Origin: an uncultured Bacilli bacterium
Lineage (GTDB): Bacteria; Bacillota_I; Bacilli_A; RF39; UBA660
Length of the DNA stretch: 6,427 nt
Assembly: GCA_934101445.1 (NCBI GenBank)
Contig: CAKORQ010000058.1
Coordinates: 1 to 6,427, forward strand
Direction of reading: 5' to 3'
Shown here: positions 1 through 6,258 of the stretch, piece after piece
Position numbering within the stretch: position 1 is the stretch's first letter
Layout of the letters: each line of letters starts with the position of its first letter
Position numbers and translations under genes: made by a program
The notes under the pieces: generated by a model
Databases searched by the model: none
What the model was told of the DNA's origin: nothing
What the model saw: the letters and a program-made list of their open reading frames with translations, nothing else

Positions 1-2497
1 ATGCCAAAAAGTTTATTATGAATACTACTAATATCAAATTAATATTTACCGAGGTTATACTTATTAATTTTCCAATAGGGGTAATAAATACTATAAGTTC
101 AACTAAAAGTATTAATAATAACCCATAATTCATTGCTTTATTAGAAAATAATCCTTGTTTAATGATTGCTTGTTTTAAATTTCTACAAGATAGAGAATAA
201 ACTATTTCTTGAACGACCATTGAAAGAAGTGCAAGCGACATGGCTGTTTCTTGTCCAAACATTTTTAGACTAATGAAGTAAGTAAAAACTACAAATATAG
301 TTTCAATGATAGCAGAAGAGGCTATACAAGATTTTATAAAAGGAGTAAATAAGGGTTTATTAATACCCCGAGGCTTTTTATTCATTATGTCATCTTCACT
401 TTTTTCAAAAGATAGACAGATACTAGGGATAGAATCGGTTACTAAGTCAATAAACAATATATAAATTGGTAATAGGATTGTTGATTTAGTAAGTAGCCCT
501 ATAATAATTGTAAATATCTCCGCAAAGTTACTTGATAATGAAAATACTATATTATTTCTAATATTATTATATATTCTTCTTCCTTCTTCAACAGCAACAA
601 CTATTGTTGAAAAGGAATCATCCATTAATACGATGTCAGATGCTGACTTTGTAACATCAGTACCCGTAATACCCATTCCCACACCGACATGAGCATCTTT
701 AATAGCCGGAGCATCATTAACGCCATCTCCAGTCATTGCAACTATTTTTCCACTATTTTGGAGGGCAAAAACAATTCTTTCTTTATGAGTTGGATTTACT
801 CTTGCATACACTGAATATTGTTTAACAATGTTTTTTAGTTCCTTATCATTATATTTATCTAGTTGGCTTCCTAGTATTGCTTCCTTATCATTACTTATAA
901 TTCCCACATCTTTAGCAATAGCCGTTGCTGTATCTATAGAGTCTCCTGTAATCATTATTGGTCTAATACCTGCATTTTTACATAAAAGGACACTTTCTTT
1001 AACACTTTCTCTAGGTGGATCTATCATTCCTAAAATACCAGCAAATGATAAATTATTTTCTTCTTTTTCTAATTCTTTAATATCTTTGGGAATATAATTT
1101 AACTTTTTATAAGCAAATCCTAAAGTTCTTAAAGCCTTTTTAGAAAGATTCTTAACTTTATCTAAAACTTCTTTTTGTTCAGTCTTAGTTAGATTTATCT
1201 TCTCAATTAAGGAATCCATACTACCTTTACATAAAATATATATATCATTATCAATTATATTTAAAGTAGTAAACATCTTTCTATCACTATCAAAAGGTAT
1301 ATCTAATATTCTTTTACATTTTTTTCTTACTTTAAGAGAATCAATTTTTTTATTATATAGATAATCATATAAACAAGTTTCGGTAGGATCACCTATATAT
1401 TTATCTTCGTAAATAAGACCATCATTACAAAGGGCACATATATAATTAAGCATTTTTTCATCTATTATATATTCATCTTTAACCGTCATTTTATTTTGTG
1501 TTATAGTACCTGTCTTATCAGAGCAAATAACATCTATGGCCCCAAGTGTTTCTACGGCTTGCATTTGTTTTACCACTGTTTTCTTTTTTGCTAAATTAGA
1601 TATTCCTACTGATAATGTTATTGTAATTACTGTTGGTAATCCTTCGGGAATAGCGGCTACGGCTAGTGATGAACAGAGCATTATAATTTCAAGGATGGTA
1701 TATTTGTTAATTAATGCTAAAATAAATATAAAAATTAATATAATAAATACTATAAATGTTATCTTTTTAGAAAGTTCTTTTATTTTTAATTGTAGGGGAG
1801 TTTCTATTTCATCAATTTTATTTAGGGATAAGGCAATTTTACCTATCTCGGTATTTTTTCCGGTACTTACCACTATGCCTGTACATTTTCCATTAGTGAT
1901 GCTTGTTCCTAAAAATAACATGTTTTTTTGCTCTTGGATAATTAAGTTTTCTTTTAAAGGAGTGGCACTTTTTTGAACGGGGATGCTTTCGCCAGTTAGG
2001 GTTGATTCATCTACTTTTAAATTTTCACCTAAAAGGATTCTAATATCCGCCGGAACTGTTTCACCTGATTCTAAATATATAATATCGCCAGGGACTAATT
2101 CTTTGGTATTTATTACTATTATTTGGTCATCTCTTTTAACTTTACAAGTGCTAGTTTCATATTTTTTTAAATCTTTTAAGATTAAGGCAGCTTTTTCCTC
2201 TTGAATAAATCCAACAATAGTGTTTATAAAAACTACAAAAAGAATGACAATAGTATCCGTATATTCATGAGAGTAAAATAATCCATAGAAATATAAAAGT
2301 AATGCCACTACTAATAAGATAATAATCATAGTATCATTAAATTGCTTTAAAAATCTTAAAATCCATGACTTTTTCTTTTTATCTAGAATAATATTTGGAC
2401 CATAATCATTTAATCTTTTCTTTACTTCTTTACTATTTAAACCGTCCATATTACTATTTAAAGTTTTAAATATTTCTTCTTCGTTTTTAGAATACAA
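1..2497 (-). CDS. P2-type cation-transporting P-type ATPase (Ca2+/Na+-ATPase-like), 3' end cut by window edge
   Basis: An ATP-driven cation pump of the inner membrane; 832 codons are visible and the frame is open at base 1. I translated the minus strand by eye. Domains in order are a short N-terminal tail without a metal-binding domain, M1-M2 (about residues 47-90), the actuator domain with LTGES (T168-S171), M3-M4 with IPEGLP (E285), the phosphorylation motif SDKTGT (phospho-acceptor D327), a nucleotide domain with GDPTE and KGS, DPPRES, MITGD, the hinge TGDGVNDAP (589-597), and M5-M10. Family knowledge: Asp phosphorylation drives transport. Cation-site residues align as N657 and E660 in M5 and D684, T687, D688 in M6, a pattern that leaves Ca2+, Na+ or another ion possible. 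The TTG start is chosen because AGGAGAG lies 6 nt upstream; the next in-frame ATG (residue 17) has no such site. Only the last part of M10 or the tail is missing. Confidence 0.95.
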   Translation of the reverse strand, partial: MYSKNEEEIFKTLNSNMDGLNSKEVKKRLNDYGPNIILDKKKKSWILRFLKQFNDTMIIILLVVALLLYFYGLFYSHEYTDTIVILFVVFINTIVGFIQEEKAALILKDLKKYETSTCKVKRDDQIIVINTKELVPGDIIYLESGETVPADIRILLGENLKVDESTLTGESIPVQKSATPLKENLIIQEQKNMLFLGTSITNGKCTGIVVSTGKNTEIGKIALSLNKIDEIETPLQLKIKELSKKITFIVFIILIFIFILALINKYTILEIIMLCSSLAVAAIPEGLPTVITITLSVGISNLAKKKTVVKQMQAVETLGAIDVICSDKTGTITQNKMTVKDEYIIDEKMLNYICALCNDGLIYEDKYIGDPTETCLYDYLYNKKIDSLKVRKKCKRILDIPFDSDRKMFTTLNIIDNDIYILCKGSMDSLIEKINLTKTEQKEVLDKVKNLSKKALRTLGFAYKKLNYIPKDIKELEKEENNLSFAGILGMIDPPRESVKESVLLCKNAGIRPIMITGDSIDTATAIAKDVGIISNDKEAILGSQLDKYNDKELKNIVKQYSVYARVNPTHKERIVFALQNSGKIVAMTGDGVNDAPAIKDAHVGVGMGITGTDVTKSASDIVLMDDSFSTIVVAVEEGRRIYNNIRNNIVFSLSSNFAEIFTIIIGLLTKSTILLPIYILFIDLVTDSIPSICLSFEKSEDDIMNKKPRGINKPLFTPFIKSCIASSAIIETIFVVFTYFISLKMFGQETAMSLALLSMVVQEIVYSLSCRNLKQAIIKQGLFSNKAMNYGLLLILLVELIVFITPIGKLISITSVNINLILVVFIINFLA

Positions 2498-2503
2498 TTT
2501 TAT

Positions 2504-2510
2504 CTCTCCT
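2504..2510 (-). promoter_or_regulatory. Ribosome binding site fixing a TTG start for the ATPase
   Basis: On the minus strand AGGAGAG lies 6 nt before TTG at 2497-2495. It decides the start, because no ATG occurs in frame until residue 17 and that ATG lacks an SD. Confidence 0.8.
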
Positions 2511-2533
2511 TTTTTCTATATCTTTAAATCCTT

Positions 2534-2539
2534 ATTATA
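2534..2539 (-). promoter_or_regulatory. Candidate -10 box, ATPase proximal promoter
   Basis: Minus-strand TATAAT about 37 nt upstream of the TTG start would give a leader of about 30 nt. No good -35 is visible at 16-18 bp; the corresponding position falls in the right half of the 2551-2579 inverted repeat. This suggests an activator-dependent or regulated promoter, or that the distal one is used. Confidence 0.45.
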
Positions 2540-2550
2540 TCGTAATTATT

Positions 2551-2579
2551 TTGCTTGCTTAGGTAAGTAGAGCAAGCAA
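2551..2579. repeat. Perfect inverted repeat, 9-bp arms, upstream of the ATPase
   Basis: TTGCTTGCT (2551-2559) and AGCAAGCAA (2571-2579) are exact reverse complements separated by 11 nt. The repeat lies just upstream of the proximal -10 of the ATPase. No T-run follows it on either strand, so it does not look like an intrinsic terminator. It could be an operator for a regulator sensing the transported ion, or a leader hairpin if transcription begins at the distal promoter. It is the most GC-containing element of this AT-rich gap. Confidence 0.7.
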
Positions 2580-2636
2580 TACAAGTTGTTAATCTATTTT
2601 GGACCAATTGTTTTCTATTTAATATTTCCATATGTA

Positions 2637-2645
2637 ATTATATCA
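2637..2645 (-). promoter_or_regulatory. Candidate extended -10, ATPase distal promoter
   Basis: The minus strand reads TGATATAAT, an extended -10. Use of it would give a leader of about 130 nt containing the 2551-2579 hairpin. It overlaps an AT-rich dyad, TATCATA (2641-2647) and TATGATA (2664-2670). The -35 region is weak. The rest of 2580-2718 shows nothing else I can name, and no clear terminator for the upstream 268-aa gene. Confidence 0.4.
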
Positions 2646-2718
2646 TACGCTAAACTAGGGTAATATGATAAGTTTTAGAATTTAATCTGTATTTATTATC
2701 TAATATTAAGAAATTATT

Positions 2719-3525
2719 TTATAGACCATGGATATAAAAACCCTTATATTCTTGGTAAGCCTTAGTTAAAAAAGCAATTATGGGTAAATATTCATTACAG
2801 TTATCTTTAATTAAATTATCTAAAATATATTTAGTTTGATCTTTATTATAATAATTGAATCCATAGTAATCAAAGGTACTAACTTTATTTTTATAAGTAG
2901 TTTTATCAAAGTAGGGGTATTTTTTAATAAAATCATTAAATCTATCTTCATTAATATATAAAGAATCATTATAATTTCTTCTTTTCTTATTTATTTTAGA
3001 ATAAGATAATTCAAAGGCTAGATTTATTGGTTTATTATTATTATTTTTGACAAAGTAGTTTTCCGGACCGTCTATACTATAAGTAACTAAGGGATATTCC
3101 TTAAAAAAATCTTTATTTATTTCCTGTCTTGAAGTAATACTAAAATAAGTACTGTCGATGCAGGCTATTTCCATATCTGCTAAGGGATGTTGGATATTTA
3201 AAGCTACATAGTATTTTAAATCTATCTTATTAATACGAGGGATGGCGTATTGGAAAACTTCATCTTTTTTAAAATTAGCCGGAATAGCACTGAAAATACC
3301 ATTAATAAACTGAATGTCTTCGTTTTCTAATATGCTTAGGAGTTCGTGATTAGATAAAAATATATAATCATTATTAAATAAATCATTGTAACTCTTATTT
3401 TGGGGATAAGCCTCAATATCACTTATTAACCACTTATATTTTAAATTAGAACCTCCTAAAGATTTTAAAAGTTTTAAAAGATGAGTATATTCGTTATCGT
3501 CATTTATAGATATATATCTTTGCAT
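2719..3525 (-). CDS. Protein of unknown function, 268 aa, apparently two-part
   Basis: I do not recognise this family. The protein has no signal peptide or membrane segment, so it is probably cytoplasmic. The N-terminal half contains KWLISDIEAYP (31-41), a helix with HELLSILENEDIQ (60-72), NGIFSAIP (75-82) and a hydrophobic strand ADMEIACIDSTYFSI (116-130), which reads as an alpha/beta fold. The C-terminal half is rich in Lys, Asn and Tyr (YYGFNYY at 220-226) and ends in KGFYIHGL. Short conserved-looking aromatic blocks and this size recall small immunity-like or DUF proteins of Firmicutes, but that is a weak impression. The ATG start has AGGAG 7 nt upstream. It is divergent from the 366-aa gene, and the co-oriented ATPase lies 221 bp downstream with no clear terminator between them, so read-through is possible. 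Confidence 0.85.
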   Translation of the reverse strand: MQRYISINDDNEYTHLLKLLKSLGGSNLKYKWLISDIEAYPQNKSYNDLFNNDYIFLSNHELLSILENEDIQFINGIFSAIPANFKKDEVFQYAIPRINKIDLKYYVALNIQHPLADMEIACIDSTYFSITSRQEINKDFFKEYPLVTYSIDGPENYFVKNNNNKPINLAFELSYSKINKKRRNYNDSLYINEDRFNDFIKKYPYFDKTTYKNKVSTFDYYGFNYYNKDQTKYILDNLIKDNCNEYLPIIAFLTKAYQEYKGFYIHGL

Positions 3526-3549
3526 AGTTATTCTCCTAATTCTAAATTT

Positions 3550-3558
3550 ATTATAGCA
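3550..3558 (-). promoter_or_regulatory. Extended -10 promoter of the 268-aa gene
   Basis: Minus-strand TGCTATAAT is a full extended -10 match, about 25 nt upstream of the ATG. The best -35 resemblance is TTAACC (3575-3580 on the plus strand as GGTTAA) at 19 bp, which is weak. The identical 9-mer occurs in front of the plus-strand gene at 6312. Confidence 0.6.
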
Positions 3559-3597
3559 GTAATCCTACTAAAATGGTTAAATATTTCACTTTCTTCT

Positions 3598-3625
3598 TGT
3601 AAAGATATTGATATTTAAATATAAT
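3598..3625 (+). promoter_or_regulatory. Candidate promoter of the 366-aa gene
   Basis: TTGTAA (3598-3603) and TATAAT (3620-3625) are separated by 16 bp. Transcription would start near 3632, leaving a leader of about 44 nt that carries the 3640-3657 dyad and the SD GGGAGG (3666-3671). The second TATAAT at 3658-3663 is too close to the ATG to serve this gene. Confidence 0.5.
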
Positions 3626-3639
3626 AAATATTGTATTTT

Positions 3640-3657
3640 TAGTTAATGATTTAACTA
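3640..3657. repeat. Perfect inverted repeat in the leader of the 366-aa gene
   Basis: TAGTTAA (3640-3646) and TTAACTA (3651-3657) are exact reverse complements around TGAT. The dyad lies between the predicted transcription start and the SD, 8 nt ahead of GGGAGG. It could be an operator for a dimeric regulator, or a short AU-rich hairpin; in this AT-rich sequence chance is also possible. Confidence 0.5.
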
Positions 3658-3675
3658 TATAATCAGGGAGGATTC

Positions 3676-4776
3676 ATGGATACACTAAATAAAGATGATT
3701 TTATTAATGTTTATGTTTTAAACACACTAAATGAAATTAAGACATCTGTTAAAAAAAATATTAAATTAGATAAAGATAGAGAAGATAGCACGGATAAAAA
3801 AATGGTGGCGGTATTAACTGATTTAATTAATGCAAATTTTAAAAATTTACAAAAAGATCCTAATGGTAATATGATTTATACCCTACTGCCAATAGTAGAT
3901 GAACAAGAAAATAAAAAAGTTAGAACATCTTTGGCTTTATATTATACGGCTCTATACTATGACAATATAGAACTATTACAAGACTTAATGAAAGCTGATA
4001 TTAACTTTAGCGGCGATTACGGTAAAATTAATCTTAACTATTTAGATAAATCAATATCGTCGAAGTTTGCTAGAAAAGAATATATTGACCTTCTAAAAGA
4101 ATGCGGTTTTGTCTTTACTTTTTTTCATAAAAATATGGAATGTATATTACCGCCCAAAAGAGAAGAATATATATTGCGCTTTAAAAAAATACTAGAAATC
4201 AAGCATGAAGTGATTGCCCAAATCTATAAAAGTAACCATTATAGCTCTATAATAGGTGTTTTTTCCAAAAAACATTTAGATGCTTTTAGTGATGAAACTT
4301 ACTTGCTAGCCTCAGCCGAACAATTACTTATGATAAGCCGTTTTAATGATGAAGGAATATCTAATGCTAACAAAGATAGATTAAACAACTTAATGCAAAC
4401 CCAAGGATTTAGTAATTGCATCCATAATTATGATTTGATGTTGACAATATTTCCCGATGAAAAAATGCCATATATTGATGATTACATGAGTACGGTCATT
4501 GCTGCGCATTATGAGACTGCAGAGAGTTTACCAAAAATTCTTGATTTTATTAATCGACGTCCAGATTTAGCCTTTGAAGTTTCTTTAATTCCCAAAGAAA
4601 AATTTAAAGAAATAGATAATGATACTTTAATAGAAATATGTGATTATAGTGATAAGCATCTTTTAAATATTTATTTAAGTGGTAGCGAAGAATGTGATAT
4701 TCTTGCTAAAAAAGTAAAACCTACAGTAGCTATCAAAAGAGTTTTAGGCAAATATAAAAAGACTAGTAAACAATAA
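3676..4776 (+). CDS. Protein of unknown function, 366 aa, with one degenerate ankyrin-like repeat
   Basis: I do not recognise this family. The protein looks almost wholly helical and soluble, without signal peptide or membrane segments. Residues about 84-112 (LALYYTALYYDNIELLQDLM and following ADINF) resemble a single ankyrin repeat, with the pattern of a TALHYA-like helix, an LL helix and a D-N-F loop; the rest could be a diverged helical solenoid. It has no tryptophan at all, and a basic C-terminal tail (KRVLGKYKKTSKQ). The ATG start follows GGGAGG by 4 nt. It is divergent from the 268-aa gene and ends at an intrinsic terminator facing the convergent 259-aa gene, so it is probably monocistronic. 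If the repeat is real, a protein-binding role is likely; no catalytic motif is visible. Confidence 0.85.
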   Translation: MDTLNKDDFINVYVLNTLNEIKTSVKKNIKLDKDREDSTDKKMVAVLTDLINANFKNLQKDPNGNMIYTLLPIVDEQENKKVRTSLALYYTALYYDNIELLQDLMKADINFSGDYGKINLNYLDKSISSKFARKEYIDLLKECGFVFTFFHKNMECILPPKREEYILRFKKILEIKHEVIAQIYKSNHYSSIIGVFSKKHLDAFSDETYLLASAEQLLMISRFNDEGISNANKDRLNNLMQTQGFSNCIHNYDLMLTIFPDEKMPYIDDYMSTVIAAHYETAESLPKILDFINRRPDLAFEVSLIPKEKFKEIDNDTLIEICDYSDKHLLNIYLSGSEECDILAKKVKPTVAIKRVLGKYKKTSKQ

Positions 4777-4795
4777 ATCTAATAATATAATTTAG

Positions 4796-4820
4796 AAGTT
4801 CCTAAAAATAGGGGCTTTTT
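4796..4820 (+). terminator. Intrinsic terminator of the 366-aa gene
   Basis: The arms AAGTTCCTA (4796-4804) and TAGGGGCTT (4809-4817) form a 9-bp stem with two G-U pairs around an AAAA loop. The 3' arm runs into a T-run (4816-4820). It starts 20 nt after the TAA stop. Confidence 0.75.
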
Positions 4821-4826
4821 AAGATT

Positions 4827-4854
4827 AAAAAACTGTTAGAACTCTCTAACAGTT
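4827..4854 (-). terminator. Intrinsic terminator of the 259-aa gene
   Basis: The arms AACTGTTAGA (4831-4840) and TCTAACAGTT (4845-4854) are a perfect 10-bp stem with a 4-nt loop. On the minus strand six T follow (4832-4827). It lies 8 nt beyond the stop codon of the 259-aa gene. The plus-strand side lacks a T-run, so it works mainly on the minus strand. Confidence 0.88.
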
Positions 4855-4862
4855 AAAATATT

Positions 4863-5642
4863 TTATAGGTTTTTAACATTATGTTTAACACTCATACCAG
4901 GATATTTACGAACTAGTGTTTTTTCTAGACCATGTTGGTAAGAAAAAGTAAAATCTTCATCTTTTAAATGCATATCATCTAAAATAAGACCAGCCAAATA
5001 ATTTTGAGCCGCAATTAATTCATTAGTCGTATTATCTAAAGAGAAATTATTTAAACTAGTTAATTTCTTATTTATTATTTCTAAGTCCGCTTGACGGCTA
5101 GTTTCCCATCTAGAACCGTTTTCATCTTGAAATCTTTTAACACCATCATGATGCGCATGCGGATTATCTTGTTTAAACTTAGCCTCGTATTCTTTCGTTA
5201 ATCTCTTTATTTCTTCTTGTCTTAAAATGCTGTTGGAATCACTAGAATAGATGATAGCATCCCCAATATATAAAGGACTATCTTCTTCGATATTAAAGCG
5301 AAAACTATTTATACTTTTGCCATTCATTTTTCCAAAAATACTAAATTCAACCGGGTGTTTATAGTTTTCAACAGTACTTATTTCAATACCATTACTATTA
5401 TTTAGAAGTAAATTCTTAGTACGATTACAAATATTATAAATTACTATTCTTTTATATAATTCTATTTTTCTTAAGATTTCTCTACTATCATTATTAAATT
5501 CTTTATTAAAAGCCGATATTTCTAGAGCAAGTAGGCTTTCTAAATATTCATAATATCCTTTAGATAGTAACGGTTCATATTGTTTTAAATCTTGATATAG
5601 TTCTTTTTGACTTTCTAATATACTTTTGTTTTTGTTAACCAT
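4863..5642 (-). CDS. Protein of unknown function, 259 aa, with a His cluster
   Basis: I do not recognise this family. No signal peptide or transmembrane segment is seen, so it is probably cytoplasmic. Residues 1-80 look helical (a charged start, then YYEYLESLLALEISAF and a KIELYKRIVIYNI helix). Residues about 86-132 look like beta strands (VEFSIFGKMNG, SFRFNIEED, LYIGDAIIYS). A charged helix (143-157) leads to HAHHDG (162-167) and RWETSRQ. The C-terminal third is again helical, ending with VRKYPGMSVKHN. The His cluster could bind a metal, but no known motif is completed. The ATG start follows GGGAGG by 7 nt. The XRE regulator gene lies 125 bp upstream on the same strand, and a strong terminator follows the stop. 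Confidence 0.85.
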   Translation of the reverse strand: MVNKNKSILESQKELYQDLKQYEPLLSKGYYEYLESLLALEISAFNKEFNNDSREILRKIELYKRIVIYNICNRTKNLLLNNSNGIEISTVENYKHPVEFSIFGKMNGKSINSFRFNIEEDSPLYIGDAIIYSSDSNSILRQEEIKRLTKEYEAKFKQDNPHAHHDGVKRFQDENGSRWETSRQADLEIINKKLTSLNNFSLDNTTNELIAAQNYLAGLILDDMHLKDEDFTFSYQHGLEKTLVRKYPGMSVKHNVKNL

Positions 5643-5655
5643 TTTATTTCCTCCC

Positions 5656-5676
5656 TGTAAGTATTATCTACTTACA
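5656..5676. repeat. Perfect inverted repeat abutting the SD of the 259-aa gene
   Basis: TGTAAGT (5656-5662) and ACTTACA (5670-5676) are exact reverse complements around 7 nt (ATTATCT). The dyad touches the SD GGGAGG (minus strand, 5655-5650) and begins about where transcription would start from the TATTAT box. This is a typical repressor site position; alternatively it forms a leader hairpin next to the SD. The adjacent double-HTH regulator is the obvious candidate binder (inference). Confidence 0.6.
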
Positions 5677-5681
5677 TTTTC

Positions 5682-5690
5682 ATAATAACA
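5682..5690 (-). promoter_or_regulatory. Candidate extended -10 of the 259-aa gene
   Basis: The minus strand reads TGTTATTAT, an extended -10 with one mismatch from TATAAT. The predicted start lies near 5675, at the edge of the 5656-5676 dyad. A farther TATAAT sits near 5725-5735. No clear -35. Confidence 0.4.
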
Positions 5691-5747
5691 TAGGCTTATT
5701 TAAAAAGATACTATTATTTTATAAATATTATAGATTTAGTGTTACTT

Positions 5748-5766
5748 CCCACCCACCCTTAAGGGG
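5748..5766. other. G/C-run cluster after the regulator gene
   Basis: The minus strand carries CCCC then TTAA and three GGG runs each separated by one T (5758-5748). This is striking in such AT-rich DNA. CCC can pair with any of the GGG runs (CCCTTAAGGG at 5756-5765 is a palindrome), giving slippery short hairpins. There is no T-run after it, so it is not a classical terminator, and a fourth G-run needed for an intramolecular quadruplex is absent. Confidence 0.5.
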
Positions 5767-5767
5767 A

Positions 5768-6208
5768 TTAATTAAAACGACCAATTAACCAGTCTAGAGA
5801 TATATTATATTTATATACTATTTGCAGAGCAAAGGCTGTAAGTAATGTGGTTTTACCTTTTTCATAAGCACTGATAGTAGAGTGAGTAGTATTTAAAAAG
5901 TTTGCTAGTTCTACCTGGGTAATATTATTATTCTTTCTAAATGTTTTTAAGTTATTACCAATAGTTTTATTATTAAAATTATATTCTTTTAAACATTCTT
6001 TATTCTTAGATATACCAATTATATAATCCATTGTTATATGAAAATAATTACATAGGATATTTAGTTTTTCTAAGGGAATCAATTCTTTACCGGTTTCCCA
6101 TCTCGAGTAGTTGGCTTGGGTTATACCTAGTATTTTAGCCATTTCTATTTGTTTAAGATTATTATCATCTCTTAAGTCTCTTAGTCTTTCATTTAATGTA
6201 TATAGCAC
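5768..6208 (-). CDS. Transcriptional regulator with two tandem XRE/Cro-type HTH domains
   Basis: A DNA-binding cytoplasmic regulator of 146 aa. Domain 1 (about 5-65) has LRDLRDDNNLKQIEMAKILG, then ITQANYSRWETGKE and the end DYIIG. Domain 2 (about 83-143) has LKTFRKNNNITQVELANFLN, then TTHSTISAYEKGKT and the end DWLIG. Both keep the HTH_3 pattern: Q or T-Q before helix 2, S-x-W/Y-E-x-G in helix 3 and its turn, and the closing D-x-I/L-I-G. A linker of about 17 residues joins them, and there is no separate effector or peptidase domain. The GTG start is required: an in-frame TGA lies 9 nt upstream and the next ATG (residue 24) would cut helix 2. The SD-like GGTGAT is 5 nt upstream. The gene is divergent from the exported-protein gene and co-directional with the 259-aa gene. 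Self-regulation is likely but inferred. Confidence 0.93.
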   Translation of the reverse strand: MLYTLNERLRDLRDDNNLKQIEMAKILGITQANYSRWETGKELIPLEKLNILCNYFHITMDYIIGISKNKECLKEYNFNNKTIGNNLKTFRKNNNITQVELANFLNTTHSTISAYEKGKTTLLTAFALQIVYKYNISLDWLIGRFN

Positions 6209-6213
6209 TTGTA

Positions 6214-6239
6214 ATCACCAAGATAATTTTCCCATTATA
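6214..6239 (-). promoter_or_regulatory. Candidate -10 and weak SD of the XRE regulator
   Basis: Minus-strand TATAAT (6239-6234) would place the transcript start about 20 nt before the GTG. GGTGAT (6219-6214) is the only SD-like stretch, which suggests weak translation. The -35 is poor. Confidence 0.45.
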
Positions 6240-6258
6240 AATTATTCTTTAAGTTAAA

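Noticed and set aside
828..1097. Plus-strand open frame, 89 aa, Ser/Leu-rich
   Set aside because: It is antisense to the ATPase nucleotide/phosphorylation domains; no SD and a composition typical of a reverse-strand shadow.
1536..1976. Plus-strand open frame, 146 aa
   Set aside because: It is antisense to the ATPase region from the actuator domain to the DKTGT motif, whose motifs are intact on the minus strand.
1983..2204. Plus-strand open frame, 73 aa
   Set aside because: It is antisense to the ATPase actuator domain including TGES; no independent support.
2551..2579. Terminator of the 268-aa gene
   Set aside because: The stem is good but neither strand has a T-run after it.
2498..2718. 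Manganese (yybP-ykoY) or other riboswitch in front of the ATPase
   Set aside because: The conserved sequence blocks I know for yybP-ykoY are not visible and the proximal -10 leaves a leader of only about 30 nt; other ion riboswitches could not be tested by eye.
3658..3663. TATAAT as -10 of the 366-aa gene
   Set aside because: Transcription would begin inside the SD, so it could only give a leaderless or SD-less message.
5748..5766. G-quadruplex
   Set aside because: Only three G-runs lie on one strand; the fourth run is C on that strand.
2719..6208. Toxin-antitoxin or defence operon
   Set aside because: The genes lie in different orientations with separate promoters and show no nuclease, toxin or known antitoxin signature; kept only as a speculation in the findings.
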